Part shown: positions 36,173 through 47,653 of the stretch, piece by piece | Layout of the letters: each line of letters starts with the position of its first letter | Position numbering within the stretch: position 1 is the stretch's first letter | The notes under the pieces: model-generated | Told to the model about the DNA's origin: nothing | What the model saw: only the letters and a program-made list of their open reading frames with translations | Databases searched by the model: none | Translations under genes and position numbers: made by a program | DNA from: Fodinicurvata sediminis DSM 21159 | Lineage (GTDB): Bacteria; Pseudomonadota; Alphaproteobacteria; Kiloniellales; DSM-21159 | Reading direction: 5' to 3' | NCBI RefSeq assembly: GCF_000420625.1 | Contig: NZ_ATVH01000011.1 | Coordinates: 124,001 to 188,000 of the forward strand | DNA: 64,000 bases

Positions 36173-37021
36173 ATGTCTGCGCCAAATACCGTTTCCATAG
36201 GCGACCTGAACATTGCAAATGACCGCCCCCTGAGCGTCATTGCCGGCCCCTGTGCCATGGAAAGCCGTGCACATGCCCTGGAAATGAGCCAGGCGCTCAA
36301 GGAGATCACTAATTCTCTTGGTGTCGGATTGATCTACAAGTCGTCCTTCGACAAAGCGAACCGTACGAGCCTGAAATCCAACCGTGGTGTCGGTATGTCG
36401 GAGGGATTGCCTATCCTGGCAGAGGTTCGGGAAACGCTCGGCTGTCCCGTTCTGACGGATGTGCATGATGCCGCTCAGTGCGCGCCCGTCGGAGAGGCAG
36501 TTGATGTCCTTCAGATTCCAGCCTTTCTTTGCCGGCAGACGGACCTGCTCGTTGCTGCCGCAGAAACCGGTTGCGCCGTGAATGTCAAGAAAGGGCAGTT
36601 CCTTGCCCCGTGGGATATGCGCAATGTTGCAGAGAAACTGCGTGCCAGTGGCAATGATCGTGTACTCCTGACCGAGCGCGGTGTTTCCTTCGGCTACAAT
36701 ACACTTGTTTCGGATATGCGTGGCTTGCCGATCATGGCGTCGCAGACCGGTTGCCCGATTGTTTTTGATGCAACGCATTCTGTTCAGCAGCCAGGCGGTC
36801 AGGGCGGAACCTCGGGGGGGCAACGGGAGTTCGTTCCCGTTCTTGCCCGTGCCGCAGTAGCTGTCGGTGTTTCGGCGGTCTTCATGGAGGTGCATCAGGA
36901 TCCGGACAATGCACCGAGCGACGGACCGAACATGGTTCACCTGAAGGACTTTCACGGACTGCTGGAAACACTTGTTGCCTTTGACCGGCTGGCCAAGGAC
37001 AATCCGGTCGAACTGACCTGA
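36173..37021 (+). CDS. kdsA: 3-deoxy-8-phosphooctulonate synthase
   Basis: This 282-residue enzyme has [76 protein letters not shown] and [20 protein letters not shown]. It condenses arabinose 5-phosphate with phosphoenolpyruvate to give KDO 8-phosphate for lipopolysaccharide, so the organism makes KDO-containing LPS. It follows pyrG by 20 bases, probably in one operon with eno. Confidence 0.97.
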   Translation: MSAPNTVSIGDLNIANDRPLSVIAGPCAMESRAHALEMSQALKEITNSLGVGLIYKSSFDKANRTSLKSNRGVGMSEGLPILAEVRETLGCPVLTDVHDAAQCAPVGEAVDVLQIPAFLCRQTDLLVAAAETGCAVNVKKGQFLAPWDMRNVAEKLRASGNDRVLLTERGVSFGYNTLVSDMRGLPIMASQTGCPIVFDATHSVQQPGGQGGTSGGQREFVPVLARAAVAVGVSAVFMEVHQDPDNAPSDGPNMVHLKDFHGLLETLVAFDRLAKDNPVELT

Positions 37022-37061
37022 AGCGATCTGCCAGCGCCTTGCTGTCGTGCAGTCGAAATAA

Positions 37062-38354
<1,293 letters not shown>

Positions 38355-38495
38355 TAAGCGCGAAGCATGGAATCTGCGCTGACAGCACACACTGCCGCAG
38401 GTTTCGAGTCTTTCTGGTCACAGGTCTAGGGAGGAAATTGCTGAGGAACGCATTTTCCTTTTGACGACCGAGTCGCCGCATGATTCCATCTTTCC

Positions 38496-38834
38496 ATGGC
38501 AGTTCTAAACGAAATTCGTGACCGGATACGACAGGTGGCCCCTCAGGTGTTGGCCGCGTGTGTTGTCGCCTATTTCGTTTTTCATGCGATACAGGGCGAT
38601 CGCGGTCTTCTTGCCTACCTGCAGCTCACCCAGCAGCTTGAGGAAACCGAAGTTGTCGCTCAGGATCTAGCCGATCGCCGGATGGCATGGGAGCATAAGG
38701 TTTCATTGCTAAAGCCAGGTAGCCTCGATCCTGACATGCTTGAAGAAAGAGCACGCAGCGTCCTGAACTACTTACGCGATGATGAAGTGGTCATATACCT
38801 GCCAGAAGAGCGTACACGTACAGACGCTGATTAA
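38496..38834 (+). CDS. ftsB: FtsB/DivIC-like cell division protein
   Basis: This 112-residue protein has a membrane helix at about 18-36 (VLAACVVAYFVFHAIQGDRG). A coiled coil (LQLTQQLEETEVVAQDLADR) follows, then the DivIC-type end with LDPDMLEERARSVLNYLRDD. It belongs to the FtsB-FtsL-FtsQ divisome complex. The place between eno and pdhA is the usual alphaproteobacterial one. The ribosome site before ATG 38496 is poor. A short hairpin (38831-38849) overlaps the stop codon. Confidence 0.88.
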   Translation: MAVLNEIRDRIRQVAPQVLAACVVAYFVFHAIQGDRGLLAYLQLTQQLEETEVVAQDLADRRMAWEHKVSLLKPGSLDPDMLEERARSVLNYLRDDEVVIYLPEERTRTDAD

Positions 38835-38977
38835 CTGTTTTCCAGTTAAAAACAATAATATAACTACTTTTCAATGGCTTGATGAATAACTTGCCTCTGG
38901 CAATCTTTCGCCCTACCTTGGTTTGAAAGTGTCTTGAAAGACAGACCCTGACAAAAGGCGACCAAGGGGAAACGCAA

Positions 38978-40141
38978 ATGGCCACCCGCGCATCACAAGG
39001 GCGTAAAACATCGACGTCCGCTTCCTCCTCTGATTCGGGAAGCAAGAGCAGCAAGAGTTCCCAGAGCAAATCTCCCCGGAAGAAAACGACAACGGCTCGC
39101 AGCTCCCAGACTCGTAGCTCCCAGAAGGGCGGTGTTTCACGCCAGGCCGGACTCGCGAAGAAGGAAAGCAAGGAGAGTCTGCTGAATCTCTATGAAGAGA
39201 TGCTCCTGATCCGCCGTTTCGAGGAAAAGGCGGGGCAGATGTACGGAATGGGCCTGATTGGAGGCTTCTGTCATCTCTACATCGGCCAGGAAGCCGTGGT
39301 TGTTGGCATGCAGGCTGCCCAGGGCGATGAAGACGCTGTCGTGACCTCTTACCGCGATCATGGTCACATGCTTGCGACCGGAATGGATCCAAAGGGCGTG
39401 ATGGCCGAGTTGACAGGCCGTCGTACCGGTTACTCCAAGGGCAAGGGCGGCTCGATGCACATGTTCAGCCGCAACAAGAAGTTCTATGGCGGACATGGCA
39501 TTGTCGGTGCCCAGGTTCCGATCGGAACCGGCATAGGATTTGCCATGAATTATGCTGGAGAGGACGGTGTCTGTGTAACCTATCTTGGCGACGGTGCCCT
39601 CAATCAGGGACAGGTCTATGAATCCTTCAACATGGCTGCTCTCTGGAAAATTCCGGTCGTCTACGTGATCGAGAACAACAAGTACGGCATGGGAACTTCC
39701 ATCGAACGCTCTTCAGCCAAGTCCACTGAACTCTACAATCGGGGACAGGCCTACGGCATTCCGGGTGTTCAGGTGGACGGAATGGATGTGCTTGCCGTCA
39801 AGGCAGCCAGCGACAAGGTCCTGGAACACGTCCGCTCCGGAAAGGGCCCCTACATAATGGAGATGCTGACCTATCGCTATCGTGGGCATTCCATGTCCGA
39901 TCCAGCAAAATACCGGTCCAAGGAAGAAGTCCAGAGGATGCGCACGGAGCAGGATCCCATCGAGAGGCTGCGTACGGTCATGCTTCAGGACGAGATCGTT
40001 TCGGAGGCCGACCTCAAGGAGATCGACAAGAAGGTCAAGGAGGTCGTCGGCGAGGCTGCCGAATTCGCCCAGAACAGTGAGGAGCCCGATCCCTCAGAGC
40101 TTTGGACGGATGTCTATATCGAAGCTGTAGCGGCTGAATAA
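38978..40141 (+). CDS. pdhA: Pyruvate dehydrogenase E1 alpha subunit
   Basis: This 387-residue protein has AAGGGGAAACGCAA before the ATG. From about residue 64 it is a standard E1 alpha: [43 protein letters not shown], the thiamine diphosphate motif [13 protein letters not shown]...ENNKYG, and [16 protein letters not shown] with the phosphorylation-loop-like region. The first 60 residues are an unusual Ser/Lys/Thr/Arg-rich low-complexity extension ([20 protein letters not shown]). It has no clear export signal. It is first of pdhA-pdhB-pdhC-lpd-lipA. Confidence 0.95.
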   Translation: MATRASQGRKTSTSASSSDSGSKSSKSSQSKSPRKKTTTARSSQTRSSQKGGVSRQAGLAKKESKESLLNLYEEMLLIRRFEEKAGQMYGMGLIGGFCHLYIGQEAVVVGMQAAQGDEDAVVTSYRDHGHMLATGMDPKGVMAELTGRRTGYSKGKGGSMHMFSRNKKFYGGHGIVGAQVPIGTGIGFAMNYAGEDGVCVTYLGDGALNQGQVYESFNMAALWKIPVVYVIENNKYGMGTSIERSSAKSTELYNRGQAYGIPGVQVDGMDVLAVKAASDKVLEHVRSGKGPYIMEMLTYRYRGHSMSDPAKYRSKEEVQRMRTEQDPIERLRTVMLQDEIVSEADLKEIDKKVKEVVGEAAEFAQNSEEPDPSELWTDVYIEAVAAE

Positions 40142-40194
40142 ACAGGAACGCGGCCGCTGACAGCGGCCCGGCAGAGCATTTCCGGAGCGATAAC

Positions 40195-41598
40195 ATGCCC
40201 ACAGAGATTCTGATGCCAGCACTTTCCCCGACCATGACGGAAGGCAAGCTGGCCAAATGGCTCAAGAAAGAAGGTGACGAGGTTTCAGCCGGCGATGTCC
40301 TGGCGGAAATCGAGACCGACAAGGCGACCATGGAGGTCGAAGCCGTCGATGAAGGAACACTTGGCAAGATCCTTGTTGCCGAAGGCACGGATAACGTTGC
40401 AGTGAATGAAGTCATTGCACTGCTGCTGGATGAGGGCGAGGACAAGTCTGCACTTGAGCAGGCAACAGCAGGTGGTGCTGACAAGCAAAAGGGCGGGGAT
40501 GACAAGCCTGCAGCGCAGGAGCCTGATTCCTCGGATGAGGACGCTGACCAAAAGGTACCGGCACAGCCCCGGAAGGAGGAGGCGCCGGCCGCGGAACCCG
40601 AGTGGGACGGCCCAACAGAAAAGCAGACGGTTCGTGAAGCCTTGCGCGATGCCATGGCCGAGGAGATGCGTCAGGATGATCGCGTTTTCCTGCTCGGTGA
40701 GGAAATTGCTGAGTATGAAGGTGCCTACAAGGTCACCCAAAACCTGTTGGCTGAGTTCGGACCCAAACGGGTGATCGACACGCCGATTACCGAGCATGGC
40801 TTCACCGGCCTTGGTGTTGGTGCAGCCATGTATGGCATGCGTCCAGTCATCGAGTTCATGACTTTCAATTTTGCCATGCAGGCCATGGACCAGATCATCA
40901 ACTCGGCAGCCAAGACGCTCTACATGTCTGGAGGCCAGATCGAAAACCCGGTCGTGTTCCGAGGTCCCAACGGTGCGGCATCGCGCGTGGCCGCCCAGCA
41001 TTCCCAGTGCTATGCCAGTTGGTACGCTCACATACCTGGACTGAAAGTGGTCTCGCCCTGGTCGGCCGGGGATGCCAAGGGCCTGTTGAAGTCCGCAATC
41101 CGTGACCCCAATCCCGTCGTTTTCCTGGAGAATGAAATTCTCTATGGCCAATCCTTCGAGGTGCCGAAGAGCGACGATTGGACCGTTCCGATTGGCAAGG
41201 CCAAGGTGGTGCGCGAAGGCAGCGATGTCACGATCGTCGCCTTTTCGATCATGGTCGGCCGGGCGCTGGAGGCTGCAGAGCGCTTGTCGGAGGAAGAAGG
41301 GCTGGAGGCTGAAGTCATTGACCTCCGGACGTTAAGGCCTCTGGACACGCAAACCATCGTGAAGTCCGTGCAGAAGACAAATCGCATAGTGTCGGCCGAA
41401 GAGGGATGGCCGGTTGCGGGTATGGGCTCGGAGGTCGCTGCCATAATGATGGAAGAGGCCTTCGACTGGCTGGATGCACCTGTCGTCAGGGTAACAGGTG
41501 CGGACGTGCCGCTGCCCTATGCTGCAAATCTCGAGAAACTGGCCCTGCCGCAATCCGGAGTTATCTTCGATGCGGCAAAGGGTGTGTGCTATCGCTGA
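40195..41598 (+). CDS. pdhB: Pyruvate dehydrogenase E1 beta with N-terminal lipoyl domain
   Basis: This 467-residue protein begins with a lipoyl domain, lipoylated at Lys 43 in [15 protein letters not shown]. An acidic/Pro/Ala linker (about 80-140) comes next. The E1 beta domain follows: [55 protein letters not shown], and [21 protein letters not shown] lipoyl domain on E1 beta is a feature of alphaproteobacteria. A 47-base stretch of the lipoyl domain is identical to that in pdhC. Confidence 0.96.
   Translation: MPTEILMPALSPTMTEGKLAKWLKKEGDEVSAGDVLAEIETDKATMEVEAVDEGTLGKILVAEGTDNVAVNEVIALLLDEGEDKSALEQATAGGADKQKGGDDKPAAQEPDSSDEDADQKVPAQPRKEEAPAAEPEWDGPTEKQTVREALRDAMAEEMRQDDRVFLLGEEIAEYEGAYKVTQNLLAEFGPKRVIDTPITEHGFTGLGVGAAMYGMRPVIEFMTFNFAMQAMDQIINSAAKTLYMSGGQIENPVVFRGPNGAASRVAAQHSQCYASWYAHIPGLKVVSPWSAGDAKGLLKSAIRDPNPVVFLENEILYGQSFEVPKSDDWTVPIGKAKVVREGSDVTIVAFSIMVGRALEAAERLSEEEGLEAEVIDLRTLRPLDTQTIVKSVQKTNRIVSAEEGWPVAGMGSEVAAIMMEEAFDWLDAPVVRVTGADVPLPYAANLEKLALPQSGVIFDAAKGVCYR
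40309..40355 (+). repeat. 47-bp exact repeat, copy in pdhB lipoyl domain
   Basis: The 47 bases around the lipoyl-lysine codon match 41740-41786 in pdhC exactly. They include third codon positions, while flanking codons for the same residues differ. Confidence 0.85.
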
Positions 41599-41625
41599 TA
41601 ACGGGCCGGAAGGGAAGACCAGGAA

Positions 41626-42993
41626 ATGCCTACGAACATACTGATGCCGGCGCTGTCACCGACAATGACGGAAGGTACGCTTGCCAAGTGGCACAAGAAG
41701 GAAGGGGATGAGGTTTCGGCAGGCGATGTGCTTGCCGAGATCGAGACCGACAAGGCGACCATGGAGGTCGAAGCCGTCGATGAAGGCACCTTGGGCAAGA
41801 TCCTGGTGCAGGATGGCACAGAGAATGTTGCCGTAAACGATGTTATCGCCATCCTTCTGGATGAGGGTGAGGATCAATCGGCCCTGGAAGGTGCCGTCAA
41901 GGAGGCCCAACAGGGGGGTGGACAGGAACCGGCCAAGGAAGAACAGGCGAAGGAAGAGAAGAAGGACAGCTCCACGGCCAAAGCCGAGGATGACCAGAGT
42001 TCGGCCAAGCAGGCTCCGGAAGCCGCTTCCAAGAAGAGAACGAATCAGGAAAAAGGTGCCGATAAGGGCGGCCGGATCTTTGCCAGTCCCTTGGCGCGGC
42101 GCATGGCTGAACAGTCGGGACTTGATCTGGCGCAACTCAAGGGTTCCGGACCCAATGGGCGGATCGTCAAGGCTGATATCGAAAAGGCGCTGGAAACCGG
42201 TGCTGGGAAAGCAGAGGCTGCACCCGCACGGGAAGCTGCTGCACCGACCGCTGCAGCACCTGCTGCAGCTGCGGGGCCGGGCGCCAAGGAAATGGCGGAC
42301 ATGCTTGGCCTATCCTACCAGCAGGAAGCGCTTTCAGGCATGCGCAAGACGATTGCGCGCCGCTTGACGGAATCCAAGCAGACGGTACCGCATTTCTACC
42401 TGACCATAGATTGCGAACTGGATGCCTTGCTGAAGGTCCGCAAGGAGCTGAACGAGAAGAACGAAGACGGGAAAATTTCGGTCAACGACTTCGTCATCCG
42501 TGCGGTTGCTCTGGCCTTGCAGAAGGTCCCTGCGGCCAATGCCTCCTATGACGAGTCCGGTATGCTCTATTATGATCATGCCGACATTTCCATGGCGGTG
42601 GCCACACCCGCCGGATTGATCACGCCGATCATCAAGAATGCCGGGGGCAAGGGACTTTCGACCATTGCCCGCGAAGCGAAGGAATTGGCTCAGAAGGCCC
42701 GCGACAACAAGTTGAAACCCGAAGAATACCAGGGTGGCACCTTCTCGATTTCCAACCTGGGCATGTACGGGGTCAAGCATTTCGATGCCGTTATCAATCC
42801 GCCACAGGGCTGTATTCTGGCCATAGGCGCCGGCGAGCAGCGTCCAGTGGTCAAGGATGGTGCGCTTGCCATCGCGACGGTCATGAGCTGCACGCTTTCC
42901 GTGGACCACCGCGCCGTCGATGGTGCCGTGGGGGCGGAGTTCCTGGCCGCCTTCAAGAAGCTGATCGAAGACCCCATGACAATGCTGCTATAA
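41626..42993 (+). CDS. pdhC: Dihydrolipoyl acetyltransferase, PDH E2
   Basis: This 455-residue protein has one lipoyl domain (Lys 43 in [12 protein letters not shown]), a Lys/Glu-rich linker, and a peripheral subunit-binding domain at about 145-182 (FASPLARRMAEQSGLDLAQL, SGPNGRIVKADIEKAL). An Ala/Pro linker and the catalytic domain follow. That domain contains SNLGMYGVKHFDAVINPPQG and SVDHRAVDGAVGAEFLAAFK, with the active-site HRAVDG. It forms the core of the complex and transfers acetyl groups to CoA. Confidence 0.96.
   Translation: MPTNILMPALSPTMTEGTLAKWHKKEGDEVSAGDVLAEIETDKATMEVEAVDEGTLGKILVQDGTENVAVNDVIAILLDEGEDQSALEGAVKEAQQGGGQEPAKEEQAKEEKKDSSTAKAEDDQSSAKQAPEAASKKRTNQEKGADKGGRIFASPLARRMAEQSGLDLAQLKGSGPNGRIVKADIEKALETGAGKAEAAPAREAAAPTAAAPAAAAGPGAKEMADMLGLSYQQEALSGMRKTIARRLTESKQTVPHFYLTIDCELDALLKVRKELNEKNEDGKISVNDFVIRAVALALQKVPAANASYDESGMLYYDHADISMAVATPAGLITPIIKNAGGKGLSTIAREAKELAQKARDNKLKPEEYQGGTFSISNLGMYGVKHFDAVINPPQGCILAIGAGEQRPVVKDGALAIATVMSCTLSVDHRAVDGAVGAEFLAAFKKLIEDPMTMLL
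41740..41786 (+). repeat. 47-bp exact repeat, copy in pdhC lipoyl domain
   Basis: This is identical to 40309-40355 in pdhB; see that entry. The two copies lie about 1.4 kb apart in direct orientation. Confidence 0.85.
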
Positions 42994-43011
42994 GGCAGAA
43001 AGGATAAAGCC

Positions 43012-44412
43012 GTGGCGGAGAATTCATACGACCTGATCGTCATAGGCAGTGGGCCGGGTGGATATGTTGCTGCTATTCGCGCTGCCCAGCTTGGCATGAA
43101 GGCGGCCGTGGTAGAGCGTGAACACTTGGGTGGCATCTGCCTGAATTGGGGCTGCATTCCCACCAAAGCGCTTCTACGAACCTCGGAACTCTATGGGCAC
43201 ATGAACCATGCCGGAGATTTCGGGCTGTCGGCTGACAAGGTTGGGTTTGATCTTGCAAAAGTCGTCAAACGCTCTCGCGATGTTTCCAAGCAGCTCAACA
43301 GCGGCGTCGGGCATCTGCTCAATAAGAACAAGGTTACCGTCATAGACGGTGAAGGTCAGCTGGCCGGGAATGGCAAGATCGATGTCAGCAAGGACGGCAA
43401 GAAGGTAGGGGACTATCAGGCCAAGCACATCCTCCTGGCAACCGGCGCGCGTCCCAGAGTTCTTCCCGGTATTGAACCTGATAAGAAGCTGATCTGGACC
43501 TATTTCGAAGCCATGGTTCCCGAGACCATGCCGAAATCCCTTCTTGTCGTCGGCTCCGGCGCGATCGGCATTGAGTTTGCCAGCTTCTATCGCACCATGG
43601 GCGCAGAGGTAACCGTGGTCGAGGTGCTGCCCGAAATCCTTCCGGTGGAGGATAAGGAGATATCCGCCTTCGCGCGCAAGCAGCTTGAGAAGCAAGGCAT
43701 CAAGTTCCTGACCAGTGCGAAGGTGACGAAAGCGGACAAAGGCAAGAACGATGTGACCTGTACCGTCGAGGACGAAAAGGGCAAGTCTCAGAAGATCAAG
43801 GTGGACCGCGTGATCTCTGCTGCCGGTGTTCAGGGCAATATCGAGAACCTCGGTCTCGACAACACCAAGGTCAAGACGGATCGCGGATTGATCAAGACGG
43901 ATGGCTATGGGGCCACCGACGAGCCGGGTGTCTATGCCATAGGTGATGTGGCAGGGCCTCCAATGTTGGCACACAAGGCCAGCCATGAAGGCGTCATCTG
44001 TGTCGAGAAGATCGCGGGTAACAATCCACACCCCATGGACAAGAACCTCATTCCCGGCTGCACCTATTGCCAGCCGCAAATCGCCAGTGTCGGCTTGACC
44101 GAGGAACAAGCCAAGGAGGCCGGGCACGAGACCAAGATTGGCCATTTTCCTTTTATCGGCAACGGCAAGGCCATTGCCCTCGGCGAAACAGAGGGTATGG
44201 TGAAAACCGTCTTCGATGCGAAGACGGGTCAGTTGCTGGGTGCTCACATGGTGGGGGCCGAAGTTACAGAACTGATCCAGGGATACGTAGTTGCCATGAA
44301 CCTGGAAACGACGGAGCAGGAACTGATGCACAGCATTTTCCCGCATCCAACGCTTTCCGAAATGATGCACGAGAGTGTGCTTGACGCTTACGGTCAAGCC
44401 ATCCACTTCTAG
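43012..44412 (+). CDS. lpd: Dihydrolipoyl dehydrogenase, PDH E3
   Basis: This 466-residue flavoprotein starts at GTG 43012 with AGAAAGGATAAAGCC upstream. Motifs are the FAD site [20 protein letters not shown], redox-active cysteines in [19 protein letters not shown] site [20 protein letters not shown], second FAD site [20 protein letters not shown], and the C-terminal catalytic [11 protein letters not shown]. It reoxidises the lipoyl groups of E2. It starts 18 bases after pdhC. Confidence 0.97.
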   Translation: MAENSYDLIVIGSGPGGYVAAIRAAQLGMKAAVVEREHLGGICLNWGCIPTKALLRTSELYGHMNHAGDFGLSADKVGFDLAKVVKRSRDVSKQLNSGVGHLLNKNKVTVIDGEGQLAGNGKIDVSKDGKKVGDYQAKHILLATGARPRVLPGIEPDKKLIWTYFEAMVPETMPKSLLVVGSGAIGIEFASFYRTMGAEVTVVEVLPEILPVEDKEISAFARKQLEKQGIKFLTSAKVTKADKGKNDVTCTVEDEKGKSQKIKVDRVISAAGVQGNIENLGLDNTKVKTDRGLIKTDGYGATDEPGVYAIGDVAGPPMLAHKASHEGVICVEKIAGNNPHPMDKNLIPGCTYCQPQIASVGLTEEQAKEAGHETKIGHFPFIGNGKAIALGETEGMVKTVFDAKTGQLLGAHMVGAEVTELIQGYVVAMNLETTEQELMHSIFPHPTLSEMMHESVLDAYGQAIHF

Positions 44413-44416
44413 AGCC

Positions 44417-45373
44417 ATGTCTGAATTGGAAACCAAATCCCGCGAACGTCACCCCGAGAAGGCGCATAAGCCGGATAATCCGGTGCAAAGACGCAAGCCT
44501 GAATGGCTGCGCGTCAAAGCGCCAACCTCCAAGGCATACAACGAAACGCGTCAGATCGTCCGTGAACACAAGCTGACCACCGTCTGTGAAGAAGCGGCCT
44601 GCCCGAACATCGGGGAATGCTGGGCAAAGAAACATGCCACCATGATGATCATGGGCGAAATCTGTACGCGTGCCTGCAGTTTCTGCAACATCGCGACCGG
44701 CCGACCCGACAATCTGAATCCGCTTGAACCCTTCAATGTTGCAGCGGCCGTGAAGAAGCTGGGTCTCGAGCATGTCGTGATCACATCCGTGGACAGGGAC
44801 GATCTGGAGGATGGTGGTGCCCAGCATTTCGCAGACACCATTCAGGCCATTCGTGAGGCTTCTCCAGGCACGACAATCGAGATTCTGACTCCTGATTTCC
44901 GTCGCAAGGACGATGCCCTGGAAGTTGTCGTTGCGGCCAAGCCTGACGTTTTCAACCACAACTTGGAAACGGTCCCGCGGCTCTATACGGAAGTCCGGCC
45001 AGGTGCGCGCTACTTCCATTCCATCCGCCTGCTGGACAAGGTAAAACAGATTGACCCTTCGATGTTTACCAAGTCCGGCATCATGGTCGGTTTGGGTGAG
45101 GGGCGCGATGAAGTTCTTCAGGTCATGGATGATCTGCGCTCAGCAGAGGTGGACTTCCTGACCATTGGTCAGTACCTGCAACCGACGGCAAAGCATCATC
45201 CGATTGATCGCTTTGTTACGCCTGATGAATTCGCCGAGTACGAACGTCGTGCCTACAACAAGGGTTTCCTGTTGGTTTCGGCGTCGCCTCTGACACGCAG
45301 TTCCTATCATGCCGATGAAGATTTCCAGCGTTTGCGGAAAGCACGAGAGGAACGTCTTGCGCTTTCTGCCTAG
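44417..45373 (+). CDS. lipA: Lipoyl synthase
   Basis: The frame opens inside lpd, but ATG 44417, four bases after the lpd stop, gives the normal start. The 318-residue radical-SAM enzyme has the auxiliary cluster motif [13 protein letters not shown] and the radical-SAM motif [27 protein letters not shown] follows, and then the C-terminal serine in [12 protein letters not shown] that ligates the auxiliary cluster. It inserts sulfur into octanoyl groups on E2, so its place in the pdh operon is logical. LipB is not in the window. Confidence 0.97.
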   Translation: MSELETKSRERHPEKAHKPDNPVQRRKPEWLRVKAPTSKAYNETRQIVREHKLTTVCEEAACPNIGECWAKKHATMMIMGEICTRACSFCNIATGRPDNLNPLEPFNVAAAVKKLGLEHVVITSVDRDDLEDGGAQHFADTIQAIREASPGTTIEILTPDFRRKDDALEVVVAAKPDVFNHNLETVPRLYTEVRPGARYFHSIRLLDKVKQIDPSMFTKSGIMVGLGEGRDEVLQVMDDLRSAEVDFLTIGQYLQPTAKHHPIDRFVTPDEFAEYERRAYNKGFLLVSASPLTRSSYHADEDFQRLRKAREERLALSA

Positions 45374-45482
45374 CCCGGAGTCGAAGCCCCCGATGCAGTA
45401 TGCCCGGTAATGCTGGGCTTGGCCCCGATCCCTGTATTTCCGAGCTGTTCCCTGAACCCTGATTGACCCGGATTGCGCCTTC

Positions 45483-45923
45483 ATGCCCGTTCATGCGGAA
45501 AAAAGGAAAGTGCCTTACACGCCGCGTCAGCTGTTTGATCTGGTGGCGGATGTAAAAAGCTATCCGGAATTTTTGCCTTGGTGCCTGGCTTCACGGGTCA
45601 AGTCGCAGGAAGGCAACGTCATCTATGCCGATCTGGTGATTGGTTTCAAAATGCTGCGCGAACGTTTTACCAGCCGCGTGGAACTGCACGAAGAAGATGC
45701 AGAAAACCTGACGATCGATGTCAGTTATGTGGAAGGCCCCTTCAAGTACCTGAACAATCACTGGAAGTTTATTCCCGATGAAGAGGGTTGCCTGATCGAT
45801 TTCTATGTGGACTTCGAATTTCGTTCTCGCCTGCTCCAGCGGGTCATGCAGCCGCTGTTCAACGAGGCCGTCCGCAGGATGGTCGCCGCATTCGAGGGAC
45901 GGGCGAAAGAACTTTACGGCTGA
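45483..45923 (+). CDS. RatA/Coq10-like START-domain protein
   Basis: This 146-residue protein matches the polyketide-cyclase/Coq10 group: VPYTPRQLFDLVADVKSYPE, FLPWCLASRVKSQEG, FKMLRERFTSRVELHEE, GPFKYLNNHWKFIPDEEG and FNEAVRRMVAAFEGRAKELY. Coq10 homologues bind ubiquinone for respiration. The E. coli member RatA was reported to block ribosome subunit joining. In alphaproteobacteria the gene commonly follows lipA, which favours the quinone role. No antitoxin partner is present. Confidence 0.85.
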   Translation: MPVHAEKRKVPYTPRQLFDLVADVKSYPEFLPWCLASRVKSQEGNVIYADLVIGFKMLRERFTSRVELHEEDAENLTIDVSYVEGPFKYLNNHWKFIPDEEGCLIDFYVDFEFRSRLLQRVMQPLFNEAVRRMVAAFEGRAKELYG

Positions 45924-45932
45924 TAGGCCTAT

Positions 45933-46664
45933 CTAGGCAGCACCGCTGAACAAGGCCGAGTACAGCAGTCCCAACATGATGCAATTGAATGCACTGTGCA
46001 TGACAACGGCAGGCCATAGGGAACCACTCTTCTCGTAGATCCAGGCCAACATGAGGCCGACCACGAAGAGGGCAGGGATCAGAATGGCTATTCCGTGCAG
46101 CATGGAGAAGAGGCCTGCGCTGACAGCCATCGAAACCCATTGCCCATAGCGTGTTCTCAGCCAGCCATAGAAGAACCCTCGAAAGACGACCTCTTCGACG
46201 ATGGGCGCGACCAGTCCGGCAGCGACCAGGGTCAGCAGAATCGAGCCTACACTCAACTGACCTGGGTTGAGAAGGTCCATTTGCGGATTATCCAGAGGTG
46301 CGCCCTTGAAGCTGCTGACAATGATGTTCACGACCGCAACAGCTGGAATCGCTGCGATGGCCAGCAAAACGCCACGGAGAATCCAACTCTGATCGCTGGG
46401 AACAAAACCAAGGGCTTTCAGGGACAGCCCGCGGCGAAGGATAATGACCAGGAACAGGATCAGCAGGATGATCAGGGACTGCAACAGGAAGCCAACCAGC
46501 ACCAATTGAAGTTGTGATCCCGTCGATTCCGGAAGGGCTCTGAAACCTTGAGAAAAAGTCTGCAACAACCAGGGCAGGACAAATCGGACGCTTGCCAGGA
46601 CAGCGATCAGAAATAGCAGCGTGTCCGCCAGTGTGACCCTGTAAAGCTCGTGATATCCCTTCAT
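45933..46664 (-). CDS. CPBP-family intramembrane metalloprotease
   Basis: ATG 46664 is chosen because it overlaps the cinA stop (ATGA); the longer frame would run through cinA. The 243-residue protein has about six membrane helices. It carries the CPBP/Abi motifs: APIVEEVVFRGFFYGWLRTR with the EE-x3-R active site, FSMLHGIAILIPALFVVG with the catalytic His, and AVVMHSAFNCIMLGLL with the third motif. Related proteins are CAAX prenyl proteases or bacteriocin self-immunity factors. The target here is unknown. It is the last of a four-gene overlapping series. Confidence 0.86.
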   Translation of the reverse strand: MKGYHELYRVTLADTLLFLIAVLASVRFVLPWLLQTFSQGFRALPESTGSQLQLVLVGFLLQSLIILLILFLVIILRRGLSLKALGFVPSDQSWILRGVLLAIAAIPAVAVVNIIVSSFKGAPLDNPQMDLLNPGQLSVGSILLTLVAAGLVAPIVEEVVFRGFFYGWLRTRYGQWVSMAVSAGLFSMLHGIAILIPALFVVGLMLAWIYEKSGSLWPAVVMHSAFNCIMLGLLYSALFSGAA

Positions 46665-47158
46665 GCCTGAGCGATCGATTCCTGAAGCAGTGACAGTGCA
46701 TGCCTCAGGCTCGCATGTCGGACGGCATGACGGTTCCCCGGAAACACCTGATGCATCGCCCATGTCTGCAGCTGGCTTCCCGCCAGAGCGAAGTGAACCA
46801 AGCCCACCGGCTTTTCAGTGCTACCGCCTCCAGGTCCAGCGATTCCCGTAATCGATATGGCCCGCTGTGCATTGGGGCTTTTGTCCAAGGCTCCTTCTGC
46901 CATTGCGACGGCGGTTTCGTAACTGACGGCTCCGAAACTCTCGATTACCTCCGGGGGCACGCCCAACAAACGTTCCTTTGCGGCGTTGGAATAGACAATC
47001 AAGCCACAGTCGACGACATCGGATGACCCGGAAGCTTCCGTCAAGAGACCCCCCAACAGTCCGCCTGTACAAGATTCGGCTGTCGTGATGCGAATTCCCT
47101 GAGTTCGGCAGTCATCCAATAGCTTTGCGGCTGCCGTCAGAAGGTCATTGTCGAACAT
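46661..47158 (-). CDS. pncC: CinA C-terminal-type nicotinamide-nucleotide amidase
   Basis: This 165-residue protein has ITTAESCTGGLLGGLLTEAS, VVDCGLIVYSNAAKERLLGV, SYETAVAMAEGALD and ISITGIAGPGGGSTEKPVGL. This is the PncC/CinA-C domain that deamidates NMN to nicotinic acid mononucleotide. The N-terminal CinA domain (COG1058) is absent, as in stand-alone PncC. It lies six bases after pgpA. Confidence 0.92.
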   Translation of the reverse strand: MFDNDLLTAAAKLLDDCRTQGIRITTAESCTGGLLGGLLTEASGSSDVVDCGLIVYSNAAKERLLGVPPEVIESFGAVSYETAVAMAEGALDKSPNAQRAISITGIAGPGGGSTEKPVGLVHFALAGSQLQTWAMHQVFPGNRHAVRHASLRHALSLLQESIAQA

Positions 47159-47164
47159 GGGGTA

Positions 47165-47653
47165 TCATCCAATTGCCAGCATTAGAAGTAGGCAGGCAAT
47201 AAAGCTGTATCCACCCGCAAAGAGGTCGTCTGTCATGACACCAAGACTTCCAGGAAGGTCTCGATCCGCCCAACTGGCCGGCCATGGCTTGGCGATGTCG
47301 AAAAAGCGGAAGAACAGAAACGCCGCTGGATATAGTTCCCAGTAGGTGGCAACCGGTATCAGAGCCAGCCACTGGCCGGCCACCTCGTCTATGACCACTT
47401 CCTTGGGATCGTGACGTCCCGTGTCCCGAATATAGAGTCCCGAAGCCCAGAACCCCAGTACGGTAAGAAGCAGGGTGCCCACGAGCAGCCCCGGCCAGCC
47501 CAGAAACCAAGCCAGTAGGGCTGCGGGGGGAAGGGCGGCAAGCGCCCCCCAGGTCCCTGGAGCCGGGCGCAGCAGTCCCGCTCCAAACCAGAGAGCCAGG
47601 CAGTGGGCCGTGCGATGGCGCAACTGGTTGTTCAAAGGAGTCACGTCTTTCAT
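47165..47653 (-). CDS. pgpA: Phosphatidylglycerophosphatase A
   Basis: This 162-residue membrane enzyme has LALWFGAGLLRPAPGTWGAL, the PgpA signature, and DPKEVVIDEVAGQWLALI, then FFRFFDIAKPWPASWADRDL and LFAGGYSFIACLLLML near the end. It removes phosphate from phosphatidylglycerophosphate to make phosphatidylglycerol. Its start overlaps the ispDF stop by four bases (ATGA). Confidence 0.93.
   Translation of the reverse strand: MKDVTPLNNQLRHRTAHCLALWFGAGLLRPAPGTWGALAALPPAALLAWFLGWPGLLVGTLLLTVLGFWASGLYIRDTGRHDPKEVVIDEVAGQWLALIPVATYWELYPAAFLFFRFFDIAKPWPASWADRDLPGSLGVMTDDLFAGGYSFIACLLLMLAIG

Noticed and set aside
43174-44436. 420-codon minus-strand frame opposite lpd
   Set aside because: Antisense to a certain lpd gene. 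Long antisense frames are common in G+C-rich coding DNA.
45483-45923. RatA-type toxin of a toxin-antitoxin pair
   Set aside because: No RatB-like partner gene is adjacent, and the lipA-linked position fits the Coq10-like quinone-binding group better.
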